From: Anaerocolumna sp.
GTDB taxonomy: Bacteria > Bacillota > Clostridia > Lachnospirales > Lachnospiraceae
Reading direction: 5' to 3'
Assembly (NCBI GenBank): GCA_029239975.1
Contig: JARBTX010000008.1
Span: 62,001-126,000 of the forward strand
DNA length: 64,000 bases
The position numbers and the translations under genes are program-made. The first letter of the stretch is position 1; every line of letters begins with the position of its first letter. This document shows positions 1-9,289 of the stretch, in pieces. The notes beneath the pieces are model-generated. The model searched no databases. It was given only the letters and a program-made list of their open reading frames with translations, and had not been told where the DNA came from.

Positions 1-893
1 CCCATGGATGGTGCCGTAGCTATTAAGTAGGATGCACCATATGTCTCTGGAAGATATTCTTTTAATCCTTGATGTAACTGATATGCTAACTGTCTTCCTT
101 TTATTAAGGCTTCTGATACACTGAAAGGATTTGTAGAATCAACGTTCCATAAATGTCCGGCATTAAACCCTACTGTACGTGGTCCAATCAATGAATTGCA
201 ACAATGTGGATCAACTACTAACGGATATTTTTCTGATCTTGCAATATCATATATTGCACAATCCGGATTATTCATATGAAGAAAAGGGGAGTTATGGTAA
301 TGATATTCATCTACATTTGTAATTGCAAAGCACTGAGTTGAAGGTTGAACTTCTCCACTGCCTTCTTCACCATATTCAAAAGATAACCCTGACATAGCTA
401 CAAGGTCAGCGTCTCCAGTACAGTCAATATAAATCTTACTTTGATAAGCTAAAATCCCTGCTTTATTGGTTGCTACTATATATTCTATTTTTTTATCTGT
501 ATTTACAGCTGATACTACTTGGGTGTTAAATAAAACCGTTACACCAGCATCTACTACCATTTGGTCATAGACTCTTTTTAGCGCTTCTGGGTCTATTGGT
601 ACCCAATCCAGATCTCCTGCTTTTACATGTTTCATATTTGCTTTTGCTTTCTCAAATACTTCAAGAGCAATACCACGATAAACTACTTTCGTGCGATCTG
701 AAAATGGACACCAAGCAGGCACAAGTCCATTGGTTCCCATACCACCTAATGCTCCTGTTGATTCAATTAACAATACGCTTGCTCCTTCTCTTGCAGCAGA
801 TATTGCAGCAGCACAACCAGATGGTCCACCACCTACAACAATAATATCAAATTGATTATTTAAAGGTATGTCTTTAGAAAATTGAATGTTCAT
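1..893 (-). CDS. FAD-dependent oxidoreductase, C-terminus cut by window edge
   Basis: The reading frame is open from an ATG at 893 to the left edge (297 residues seen), so the ORF track omits it. Near the N-terminus there is a dinucleotide-binding loop (DIIVVGGGPSGCAAA) followed by an acidic strand end (VLLIES) and GGMGTNGLVP, the pattern of the FAD_oxidored family of flavoproteins. The ATG has a GGAGGAA ribosome binding site just upstream. It lies 67 bp downstream of the GH30 gene on the same strand and may be co-transcribed. The substrate cannot be told; family members near glycosidases are often annotated only as FAD-dependent oxidoreductases. Confidence 0.85.
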   Translation of the reverse strand, partial: MNIQFSKDIPLNNQFDIIVVGGGPSGCAAAISAAREGASVLLIESTGALGGMGTNGLVPAWCPFSDRTKVVYRGIALEVFEKAKANMKHVKAGDLDWVPIDPEALKRVYDQMVVDAGVTVLFNTQVVSAVNTDKKIEYIVATNKAGILAYQSKIYIDCTGDADLVAMSGLSFEYGEEGSGEVQPSTQCFAITNVDEYHYHNSPFLHMNNPDCAIYDIARSEKYPLVVDPHCCNSLIGPRTVGFNAGHLWNVDSTNPFSVSEALIKGRQLAYQLHQGLKEYLPETYGASYLIATAPSM

Positions 894-959
894 TTCTTCC
901 TCCTTGCTATGTTATATTATAATCTCTAAGCGTTTGCTTCGATGTGATATCCAAATGTA

Positions 960-2279
960 TTAATAAATAACCGTCATAATTGAATGAGCTCCTAGTGTTA
1001 AATCACTAATGTTGTCATTATCGCAAAGCTTAAAATCACATGCACTATCCGTTTTATTAAGTATTACTATTACCTTCTCTCCATCTGGATTAACAAAACC
1101 TACAGTCTCCAACTGATCACTAAAACGAGATACTACAATCCTTTTTGCACCTTTCTTAATAAAACGGCTAAAATGTCCAATATAAAAATAAGAAAGTTTT
1201 AGTTCAATTGTATCTTTATCTGGGTCACACATAACAGGAGCATCACAGTAGTTTCCTACATGATTTGGGCCTCCATCAGAATCTAAAATTACATTCCAAT
1301 CTAAATAAGCATTCATACCCGAATTTAAGTTTCCAATTATATCATGTGCATATTTTTCTGCTATTGTAACTGGATTCGGATTTCTATAAAGTGAAAACTC
1401 AGCACATCCTTCTGAGAATATTAATTCTTTTTCAGGAAACTTATCTCGCACCAATTTTAATGCTTCAAAATGATCTCCTGAATACCAGTGAAAGGCGATA
1501 CCATCTATACATTCATAAGCTTCTTTATCAGATATTGTTGCAACTGCACGATCATAAACTCTTTCTTTGTTATGATCCCAAATATTAATCTTTACATGTT
1601 CTAGTCCATGTTTATTTAACACTTTCTTTAAGTAATTACATGCGAAATTCTTCTCATCTTCTACAGTAAAAACACAGGAATCCCATCTTTGAATCGCTTT
1701 TGGTTCATTTTGAATGGTTATTCTGGTTACATCAATTCCATGATTTTTATATTCTATAATATATCTGGCTATAACTTCTGCCCATCTTTGGTAATATTCC
1801 GGAAGTAATATTCCACCCTGGTTCATTTGTTTATTGGATTTCATAAAGGCTGGTGGACTCCAAGGGCTGCCTAGAAATTGTATGTTAGGATTTTTCTTTA
1901 GCGCTTCTTTAACATAGGGAATAACATACTTTTCATCCTGTTCCAATGAAAAACTACGAAGTTTGGTATCTGTCTCATCTGTTACATATGCGCTGTTTCC
2001 TAAAGAAAAATCACAACTTTGAATATGAAGTCTACAAAAATTATAATTATTTCCTTGATCTCCAAAATACAAATTTGTGAGTATTTCTTGCTTTTCTTTA
2101 CTCATTCTAGAAAATGTATAGGCAGATGATTCTGTAAGAGCTCCACCGAATCCAATCATTTCTTGTCTTTCTTCCATTGCATAAACTTTAATTAATTTAT
2201 TCTCTATGTCATGATCTGTATAGAAATCTTTTTCTGATCTTACCAATTGATTCTCTGCATTTGTTGTATATAGTATCAT
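960..2279 (-). CDS. GH30 family glycoside hydrolase (beta-glucosylceramidase-like)
   Basis: A 439-residue cytoplasmic glycosidase with no signal peptide. GFGGALTESSAYTFSRM near residue 43 is the hallmark start of the GH30 barrel. The acid/base is probably Glu192 (TIQNEP) and the nucleophile Glu290 (LIFSEGC). The ORF track starts 47 codons earlier, but the real start is the ATG at 2279, preceded by AAAGGAG at good spacing; the upstream part lies in a hairpin-rich leader. GH30 members of this type cleave beta-glucosides, beta-1,6-glucan or beta-xylosides; the linkage is not decided here. It follows the ABC importer genes on the same strand, separated by a terminator-like hairpin, so it may act on the imported oligosaccharide. 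Confidence 0.88.
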   Translation of the reverse strand: MILYTTNAENQLVRSEKDFYTDHDIENKLIKVYAMEERQEMIGFGGALTESSAYTFSRMSKEKQEILTNLYFGDQGNNYNFCRLHIQSCDFSLGNSAYVTDETDTKLRSFSLEQDEKYVIPYVKEALKKNPNIQFLGSPWSPPAFMKSNKQMNQGGILLPEYYQRWAEVIARYIIEYKNHGIDVTRITIQNEPKAIQRWDSCVFTVEDEKNFACNYLKKVLNKHGLEHVKINIWDHNKERVYDRAVATISDKEAYECIDGIAFHWYSGDHFEALKLVRDKFPEKELIFSEGCAEFSLYRNPNPVTIAEKYAHDIIGNLNSGMNAYLDWNVILDSDGGPNHVGNYCDAPVMCDPDKDTIELKLSYFYIGHFSRFIKKGAKRIVVSRFSDQLETVGFVNPDGEKVIVILNKTDSACDFKLCDNDNISDLTLGAHSIMTVIY

Positions 2280-2352
2280 TGAATTATCTCCTTTATAATT
2301 GATTTGTAATATAGGATTAGAGTGTAAAATTGAGGGCTTGCTATGATAGAAA

Positions 2353-2400
2353 TAAGGGGTATCACAAAATACTACAGTACATATTTTGCAGCACCCCTTA
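2353..2400 (-). terminator. Terminator-like hairpin between ABC importer and GH30
   Basis: Arms AAGGGGTATCACAAAATA and TATTTTGCAGCACCCCTT pair at 15 of 18 positions around a short loop. On the minus strand the stem is followed by TTATTTCT. It can end transcription of the importer operon or act as a leader attenuator for the GH30 gene whose start is 74 bp further on. Confidence 0.55.
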
Positions 2401-2419
2401 TGGTTAATATCAGTAGACA

Positions 2420-2557
2420 TTGCGAAACTTCAAAGATATACATATTATCATACAATTTATACGTGTTTTCTAGCTGAATCTTGCCCCCTAGGGCAACTGA
2501 AGCTAGAAAATTCGTATAAATCGTATGATAAATTCGTTAAACTATATAGTTTCGCAA
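2420..2557. repeat. 138-bp imperfect palindrome
   Basis: The outer 10 bp (TTGCGAAACT) are perfectly repeated in inverted form. The inner 30 bp next to TTTTCTAGCT pair at 27 of 30 positions. The middle of each arm (about 16-17 bp) has diverged. The centre is a small second stem, TTGCCC/GGGCAA around CCTA. It fills almost the whole gap between the LplA-like gene and the GH30 leader. It is far longer than an ordinary terminator stem and has no T-run at its end. Confidence 0.75.
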
Positions 2558-2581
2558 TTACTTAGTTAAAATAATTCTTTC

Positions 2582-4201
2582 TTATTTATAACCAAATTCT
2601 TCACAGTGAGCAATCCATTGTTGTTTATAACTATCTTGAATTTTTTGAAGACCAGCTGCATCTGCTTGTTTTAGGAATTCTTGTATTGATGCTTCAACAT
2701 CATCAACAAGACCTGCTTGAATTGGTGTTAAGTATTGAGATATAACGGAATTTAAATTCGCTCTTTCTATTTCATAAGTAGAATAGTCTTCAATAAAACC
2801 AGTGGAAAGTTCTTTACCTTGCCATTTTGTATTTGCTGAAACTACATCATAAGAATCAATTAAATCTTTGTATGCAGTATCATCGCTAGGTTTCATTTCC
2901 TTTTTAAAGAGATGATTTCTTAAATTCCATGTATTCATATTTTCATAACTAAAGCCTGAATCCTTGATTTCTTCATAGTACTCACCTTCAGCAAGATTCC
3001 AGTGTTTACCTTGAATACCGTATTGTACAAGGTCGTTTGCTGTTTCATCTGTCATAAGGAAGTCAAGTGCGATTAATGCTCTTTCAGGATTCTTTGAGTT
3101 ATGTGGTATAACAGTTGCATTTTGTAATGGTGATGCAGGAGCAAGATTATTTTGAACTACACCATAAGTTACATATCCTATCTCCCAATCAGGATGTTTC
3201 TCTTTTGCTGCATTATAGGAACCGATCCATTTATCTTGATTCATATTAGCAACAGATGCTACGATTAAGCCTTCATCGAAACTATCTTCTTCTGTATTAG
3301 ATAATGAACTTCTTGACCAAAATCCCATATCTGCCCATTTTTTAAGTAATTTCATATCTTCTACAAAATCTGGAGATCTCCAATAATCTTGTACATCTGT
3401 AGGTGTCTCGTAACTTGCTGTTAAGCCGTAGTTTGCCATAGCATTACCATATTTTAAACCAAAGATTGAGTTCATATAGAATGCATTCATATAGTTATTT
3501 GAAATAGTAATTGGTGAAATAAGACCTTGATTTGGATCATTTTTTTGAATTCCACTAATATAAGCTTCAAAGTTTTCTAACGTATTAGGAACTGGAAGAT
3601 CATATTTCTTTCTTAAATCTTCACGATATCTAATACCAGATGCTGCATATGTTCTTTGATCTGCAGGAATGCAATAAAGTGCACCATCCACTTTACACAT
3701 ATCATATATTTTTTGATCCATTAAGCTATTCAAATTAGGTGCATATTCTGCTAATAAATCGTCAAGTGCATAAAATGCGCCTGTTTGAGCTAATGTTCCA
3801 TAATTTGTCCAGTTAGCAGCATACATTAAATCGCACTGTTCTCCTGAAGAAAGTACTAAATTATATTTTTGAGACCAGTCTGTCCAAGTAGTAAATCTAA
3901 ATTCGATGGTTGTATTAATTTTTTCAGATAAATATTTGTTTAATTCATCTACTACTGCTTGATAATCTTTTCCTGGATCTCCTACTAAATAGAATACTAA
4001 ATTCATTGGTTCAGAAAGATCATATCTTTCCTTTGGATCATTGGATGTAGAATTTGTAGTCTCCTCTTCTACTTCTTGGTTGTCAGTTGCTGCTACTGTT
4101 GGTTCGCTGTTCGTTTCTTTTGTTGGTGTTGTTTTTTTTGCGCAACCAACTAAAGATAGAACCATACAAAGCATTAAGATAATACTTGTAATTTTTTTCA
4201 T
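2582..4201 (-). CDS. LplA-like ABC transporter sugar-binding lipoprotein
   Basis: A 539-residue solute-binding protein of the family-1 carbohydrate importers. It has a lipoprotein signal peptide (MKKITSIILMLCMVLSLVGC, lipid Cys at residue 20) followed by a Thr/Glu/Asn-rich linker, so it is anchored outside the membrane. Length and overall sequence fit the large LplA/YtcQ type rather than MalE. The ATG at 4201 has GGGAGGAA upstream. It is the last gene of the permease-permease-SBP operon. No ATP-binding subunit is present in the window; such importers usually share an MsmK/MsmX-type ATPase encoded elsewhere. The ligand is probably an oligosaccharide but is not known. Confidence 0.9.
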   Translation of the reverse strand: MKKITSIILMLCMVLSLVGCAKKTTPTKETNSEPTVAATDNQEVEEETTNSTSNDPKERYDLSEPMNLVFYLVGDPGKDYQAVVDELNKYLSEKINTTIEFRFTTWTDWSQKYNLVLSSGEQCDLMYAANWTNYGTLAQTGAFYALDDLLAEYAPNLNSLMDQKIYDMCKVDGALYCIPADQRTYAASGIRYREDLRKKYDLPVPNTLENFEAYISGIQKNDPNQGLISPITISNNYMNAFYMNSIFGLKYGNAMANYGLTASYETPTDVQDYWRSPDFVEDMKLLKKWADMGFWSRSSLSNTEEDSFDEGLIVASVANMNQDKWIGSYNAAKEKHPDWEIGYVTYGVVQNNLAPASPLQNATVIPHNSKNPERALIALDFLMTDETANDLVQYGIQGKHWNLAEGEYYEEIKDSGFSYENMNTWNLRNHLFKKEMKPSDDTAYKDLIDSYDVVSANTKWQGKELSTGFIEDYSTYEIERANLNSVISQYLTPIQAGLVDDVEASIQEFLKQADAAGLQKIQDSYKQQWIAHCEEFGYK

Positions 4202-4261
4202 TGTTTATGTTTCCTCCCATAATATAGTTTTTATATATTAAGCACGAGTTCGTGCAAAATA

Positions 4262-5176
4262 TCAACCTTTTACTGCACCTACCGTTATTCCAGATACAAA
4301 ATATTTTTGTAGGAACGGATATAATAATATAATTGGCCCTGTAACAATAATCGTCATTGCTAGTTTTGTAGATTCCGATGGAACCTCCAGTACGATTCCT
4401 GACGTAAGGGCAAGATCCCTGATCGCTTGGGCTCTATTCAGCAGATTATATAAATAAAACTGCAACATGTATTTGGATGTGTCATTGATAAATAAGGAAG
4501 AACTCATCCAGTTATTCCAATATCCAAGTGCTAAAAACAAACCGATTGTAGCAAGTGCAGGCCCAAGCACTGGAAGTACAATTTTACCAAAGATAGAAAT
4601 ATGTCCAGCACCATCTATCTTTGCTGCTTCTGTAATCTCATCTGGAACAGAACCTTTAATAAATGTTCTCATTAAGATGATATTATAAGAAGATAAAACA
4701 CCTGGAAGCCACAAAGCTGTTAAAGTACCATGCAAGTTCAAAATTTTAGATATTGTGATGTACCAAGGTATTAAGCCACCACCAAAGATTGTGGTAAAAT
4801 ATATAATAAAGGAAATCCTGTTTCTATATTTAAATTCTTTTCTCGATAAGACATACGCTGTAACTGTAGTTAGTAATAGTCCCACACCAGTACCAATTGC
4901 TGTAACGAATATAGTTACTTTGTAAGCATTTAGCATATCTTTCGGATTACCAAGTATTAATTTGTATGCGTCAAGGGAAAAGTTTTTGGGTATTATACTA
5001 TATCCTTCATGAAGTATTGTACTGTTGTCTGTCAGTGATCCTGATAATATTAATATAAATGGCAAGATACATATCACTGCAAATAACGTTAGAAATATAT
5101 ACGCGATTAAATCAAATGTGATTGTATATCCAGATTTCTTTATTTTTCCTACCTTTTTTGTCCTGTTCATTTTCAT
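4262..5176 (-). CDS. LplC-like sugar ABC transporter permease
   Basis: A 304-residue inner-membrane permease with six hydrophobic segments. The cytoplasmic EAA loop that docks the ATPase reads EAAKIDGAGHISIFGKIVLP. The protein ends in the typical VSGITVGAVKG tail of LplC/YtcP-type subunits. It lies between the other permease (54 bp upstream) and the binding protein (60 bp downstream), so the three form one operon for one importer. Confidence 0.92.
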   Translation of the reverse strand: MKMNRTKKVGKIKKSGYTITFDLIAYIFLTLFAVICILPFILILSGSLTDNSTILHEGYSIIPKNFSLDAYKLILGNPKDMLNAYKVTIFVTAIGTGVGLLLTTVTAYVLSRKEFKYRNRISFIIYFTTIFGGGLIPWYITISKILNLHGTLTALWLPGVLSSYNIILMRTFIKGSVPDEITEAAKIDGAGHISIFGKIVLPVLGPALATIGLFLALGYWNNWMSSSLFINDTSKYMLQFYLYNLLNRAQAIRDLALTSGIVLEVPSESTKLAMTIIVTGPIILLYPFLQKYFVSGITVGAVKG

Positions 5177-5229
5177 ACTATTGTATATTATCCTTTCTTT
5201 TTACACTCATTTATTCAATTGCAAAACTA

Positions 5230-6732
5230 TTAGAATAATGCATAGTCCTCGTTCTTACGCTTAACGATAAAATTGGTGATTAATATAATGATAAATCCAA
5301 AAATTGACTGGAACAGACCTGCTGCTGTACCTAAACCATTATTTAAAGGATTTGTCATCGTTAGACGATATACATAAGTATCAAAAATATCAGTTGTATT
5401 ATATAAAAGTCCATTATTACCTACTACTTGATAGAACAAATCGAATTGACCACGCATAATGTTACCTAAAGAGAAAAGCACTAATATGATAAACGTAGGT
5501 TTTAATAGTGGAAGTGTAATAAATCGAATCTGTTGAAAAATATTAGCCCCATCTACTTCTGCTGCCTCATAATACGTTTTATCAATTCCTAATATCGCAG
5601 CAAGATATACAACGGAACCATACCCTACTCCTTTCCATAATTCAAAGAAAACTATGATAAACGGCCAATAGCCAGGTGTATTATAAAAATCGATTCGGTT
5701 TAAACCGATGGAAGTTAAAAAGGTATTCACAGCACCGGTTTCGTATGTTAGCGCATTATAAACGATAACATTTAATAATACGTAAGAAACAAAGTGTGGC
5801 ATAAAAATCAAAGTTTGATTTAACCTTTTGAACCATTTGCATGATAACTGGCTGATTAAAATAGCTACAAATATTTTAAATATATGGCCTAACACGATAA
5901 ATACTATATTATATAAAACGGTGTTCTTCACTAACTTAAGTAAATCTGCTTTCCATATGTACTCAAAGTTGTCAAACATAACAAATGGACTAGTCCATAA
6001 TCCATCACGGAAATTAAATTTCTCAAAGGCAAAATAGATACCTGCCATAGGAAGATAGGAGTTTACTGCAAAAAACAAGATGGCAGGTATTAAAAGAACG
6101 AATAATACCCAATTTTTTCTTAATTCCTTAAAAAAACCTGGTTCTTTATATAATCTTCTCTCCGGTGCTTCCATGTATTTTATTACTACAAATCCTACAA
6201 TTGATAAGATAATAATAAGGAATAGTAAAAAAGAAAATGAGAACACATTCACAAGTCCTAATACCTTATTTGAATAAATACAATAAGCTATTATTAAAAT
6301 ACTTAGTGCTATATTTGAAACCATAGCATATTGCCCTGCTTCATAGATTTTTATGTTACTTCTACCATTACTACATTTTTGAGCTTTTATTAAATAATTT
6401 AGATTTAATACGATGGTTACAATAGTTATTGCAAATAAAATCATTGCAAAAAAACCCAGTACACCAAATCCACTTTTATGAACAAAGGACAACATATTAA
6501 ATGTACTATAACTTGTACTTAATCCATCTCCCAACATATCCAGCTTAAGGACAGAAAGTATTTGTGCAGTATCCTTTATTTTGATTGATTTTATCAGAAT
6601 AAACAGAAGTGTCGTTAACAGTGATACTGCTTGAGATACCCATATACCTAGTTTGCTTCCGCCGTAAATTCTGTCCCAGCAACTGTCTACACCGTCATTT
6701 TGGGTGACACTTTTTTTATTAGCTTTTTTCAT
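5230..6732 (-). CDS. LplB-like sugar ABC transporter permease with long N-terminal extension
   Basis: A 500-residue permease. The C-terminal 300 residues (from about 200, RKNWVLFVLLIPAILFF) are an ordinary LplB/YteP-type subunit with the EAA loop YYEAAEVDGANIFQQIRFI. The first 200 residues are extra and hold about five further hydrophobic segments after a charged N-terminus. Usual family length is about 300-320. The function of the extension is unknown. It is the first gene of the importer operon and follows the AraC-type regulator gene by 64 bp. Confidence 0.88.
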   Translation of the reverse strand: MKKANKKSVTQNDGVDSCWDRIYGGSKLGIWVSQAVSLLTTLLFILIKSIKIKDTAQILSVLKLDMLGDGLSTSYSTFNMLSFVHKSGFGVLGFFAMILFAITIVTIVLNLNYLIKAQKCSNGRSNIKIYEAGQYAMVSNIALSILIIAYCIYSNKVLGLVNVFSFSFLLFLIIILSIVGFVVIKYMEAPERRLYKEPGFFKELRKNWVLFVLLIPAILFFAVNSYLPMAGIYFAFEKFNFRDGLWTSPFVMFDNFEYIWKADLLKLVKNTVLYNIVFIVLGHIFKIFVAILISQLSCKWFKRLNQTLIFMPHFVSYVLLNVIVYNALTYETGAVNTFLTSIGLNRIDFYNTPGYWPFIIVFFELWKGVGYGSVVYLAAILGIDKTYYEAAEVDGANIFQQIRFITLPLLKPTFIILVLFSLGNIMRGQFDLFYQVVGNNGLLYNTTDIFDTYVYRLTMTNPLNNGLGTAAGLFQSIFGFIIILITNFIVKRKNEDYALF

Positions 6733-6796
6733 CCTTATTCCTCCGTTATATATGTAATAAATTTGTATAATAGAAATTAGCTAGGCCAATTTTCAA

Positions 6797-9046
6797 TTAA
6801 CTAATGCCAGGCGTTTTTCTGCGATATTCATTTGGTGTAACCCCATTTACTTTTTTAAAGGCGCGATAAAAATAAGAAGAACTAGTAAATCCTACCTTTT
6901 CTGATATTATACTTACCGATAAAGAACTTTCTGTAAGTAACTTTCTAGCTTGCTCCATTCGCTTATTCAGAAGTGTTTCATTGATTGTACTTCCCGTATA
7001 CTGCTTATAAATTCGGCAAATATACGCAACAGACATACCAACTTCTTCCGCTATTATTTCTATGGATAACAAAGGATTCGCAAATTCTTTCTCTATTTGT
7101 AGATTGATATCTACAATAATCTGACTTAGTTTATCATTTCTCTTATTCTCCTGATCTTTTTGAATTTGAACAAACAACTCTCGAATCTTTTCATTCCTTT
7201 CTTCGATGGTATCAAATTCTTGCAGTAAATTTGTTAAGATAATAGAGCTCGTAAGAGATTGAATGGAACTATTCTTCATGATTAAATTAACAACATTGCT
7301 TATCATGAAGATCAAACGACTAATTACCATGTTATAAATAACAATAGGATAATGGTAAGTCTCCGTAACAATTGTTAAGTATATTTCTTCTGCTTCTTTC
7401 GCCTTTCCATGAGTTAGACATTCCATTAACTGCTTTTCTTTATTTTCGGGATAATCATAATTTTCTACCTCATTTATCTTCATATCAGAAAAATGAATGA
7501 TACTACCATTTTCCCAAAAGATACTTCTGGATGATATTTCTTCAATTTGCTCATATTGATGATATATTTTGTTTGGGTCTTCTTCAAAATTACTGAACGC
7601 AATGGACATAGAAACCTGAAAATACTCATTTACTAGTCTTTGCATGTGTTTAATATGGGCATCAATTGTTTCTATTGATTCGTTACAACCAGTTACTATA
7701 AATAACAAACTTTTATCCAAACTCATATCTAAGCAATACGAATAGACACTTTCACCCAGTAACTCATTTAAAATGTTTACAGCTGCAAACTTATAGGTAC
7801 TTATAATTTGAGAATTGGATGTTTCTAGTAAGTACTGGTAATTGTCTACATTTATGGATAATAAAACAAGTTTGTGGTTTTCCGTAAAGGGTATTCCAAG
7901 TATTGCTAACATGTCTGCACCGTTTATCAGTTTTCCACCGTTTTCCAACCCACCACTTTCCAATAACTCTTTTAATTTAATTCGTTTGGTTATGGTTTCT
8001 GTCTGGCGTTTTTCCCTTTGTAGCGTTTTAATATTACTTGACATTACACGAATCGGAGCTGATAAACGAAAGGAACATATAAATGCAACAACTAATCCAA
8101 TACATGCAATTAGAATTGTCATTAAAATTGTTATTGATTGTAATTTATTAACTTGTGATAACAATTCATTATAGTTAATAATACTAATATCTCTCCAACC
8201 ATACTTATCCATATGAGTGTATATAACAACCGACTTCATACCATTTATTTTGGTTAGAAAGTAACCTGATTTTTCTTTATTAATAATGTTCTCATAGTCA
8301 AATTCATCCTTTACATTATCAAGTACTTTGAAATCTTCGGAGTTAGAATATATCACCTTACCAGTCTTATCCACTACAAGTGAAATAGCACTCGTATCCA
8401 CTGACTTCTCTGTTTGAAACAAATATTCTGACTCCAAATTTAGCATTATTACATTTCTTTGATTACTGTTTTTGAAGATATCATACATCATATAAGTGTA
8501 AACACATTTTGTGGTATTATTATTTACCTGATAATATCTTGGTACTGCAATAAATGGGATATAATCTGTACAATTTTCAATCATCGCAACTGCCGATGAA
8601 TCATAAAAATTAGATTTCGTATAATAATCTGCATTCCAAGGTCTTATCAACTCACTTTCATTGGATACATCATAAATTCTATTGTTTTTCATGTTATATA
8701 CATAAATAGAATCTACATTTGGTATGGTTACTAGATAGTAACGTAGCTGAAGAAATGCTGCACTCGCCTCAATAGGATTAATTTTTGGGAAGGTGAGCAG
8801 CTTTGTTATTGAGATATCATTATAAATCTGATATAGCGTATTTAATGCAATATTAGATAATTGTAATCTCTGCGCTTCTTCACTTTCCATCTTATCGAGA
8901 TTGGTTTCATACTCATGTTTCATTAAAATTGATTGAAAGTTTACATAGAGAATTGACGATGTGATTAATATAGCAATAACAACACAAACTATAATTGTAA
9001 TTGATACTCTTAAGTAAACTTTGCTTTCTTTACTTCCTGTCTCCAA
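6797..9046 (-). CDS. Membrane-anchored AraC-family regulator (first of a tandem pair)
   Basis: A 749-residue one-component regulator. Residues 13-35 and about 300-325 are membrane segments that bracket an extracellular sensor region of about 270 residues. The C-terminal 100 residues carry two AraC helix-turn-helix motifs, ending VNGVTPNEYRRK. The start is a TTG codon: no in-frame ATG lies between the upstream stop and the N-terminal membrane helix, and GGGGGA sits at correct spacing before the TTG. It is a close paralogue of the next upstream gene and lies directly upstream of the LplB-type permease, so it probably controls the importer after sensing a sugar outside the cell. Confidence 0.88.
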   Translation of the reverse strand: METGSKESKVYLRVSITIIVCVVIAILITSSILYVNFQSILMKHEYETNLDKMESEEAQRLQLSNIALNTLYQIYNDISITKLLTFPKINPIEASAAFLQLRYYLVTIPNVDSIYVYNMKNNRIYDVSNESELIRPWNADYYTKSNFYDSSAVAMIENCTDYIPFIAVPRYYQVNNNTTKCVYTYMMYDIFKNSNQRNVIMLNLESEYLFQTEKSVDTSAISLVVDKTGKVIYSNSEDFKVLDNVKDEFDYENIINKEKSGYFLTKINGMKSVVIYTHMDKYGWRDISIINYNELLSQVNKLQSITILMTILIACIGLVVAFICSFRLSAPIRVMSSNIKTLQREKRQTETITKRIKLKELLESGGLENGGKLINGADMLAILGIPFTENHKLVLLSINVDNYQYLLETSNSQIISTYKFAAVNILNELLGESVYSYCLDMSLDKSLLFIVTGCNESIETIDAHIKHMQRLVNEYFQVSMSIAFSNFEEDPNKIYHQYEQIEEISSRSIFWENGSIIHFSDMKINEVENYDYPENKEKQLMECLTHGKAKEAEEIYLTIVTETYHYPIVIYNMVISRLIFMISNVVNLIMKNSSIQSLTSSIILTNLLQEFDTIEERNEKIRELFVQIQKDQENKRNDKLSQIIVDINLQIEKEFANPLLSIEIIAEEVGMSVAYICRIYKQYTGSTINETLLNKRMEQARKLLTESSLSVSIISEKVGFTSSSYFYRAFKKVNGVTPNEYRRKTPGIS

Positions 9047-9251
9047 TAAGCATCCCCCATGTCATTTAAGCTAGGTTGATTGTAGTCTAATTTTAAATCC
9101 GTGTATACTTTCAAATCTTGTTTTTCATCTCCATTTCATACTTTTTGTAGTGTACTATTTTGATATAACTATATTTTTTTGTATTTTAGCTATTTGATTA
9201 CGTTATTTTTCAATGTAAATGAATCCAATTAGATGATTATGGTCAAAAAAA

Positions 9252-9276
9252 TAGAGAGTATTATGAACACTCTCTA
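9252..9276 (-). terminator. Intrinsic terminator after the second AraC regulator
   Basis: A perfect 8-bp stem (TAGAGAGT/ACTCTCTA) that on the minus strand is followed by TTTTTTT. It separates the two tandem AraC genes into different transcription units. Confidence 0.75.
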
Positions 9277-9289
9277 CTTAAAAGTATAA

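Noticed and set aside
928-939. cre-like or LacI-type operator AAGCGTTTGCTT near the FAD oxidoreductase start
   Set aside because: It is a short symmetric sequence with a central CG neighbour but does not fit the full CcpA consensus, and there is no LacI-family gene in the window.
2420-2557. Ordinary rho-independent terminator
   Set aside because: The arms are near 57 bases each and there is no T-run, and a better terminator-like hairpin follows at 2353-2400.
7842-8174. 110-residue plus-strand ORF inside the AraC regulator gene
   Set aside because: Shadow frame of a clear coding sequence; no start signals.
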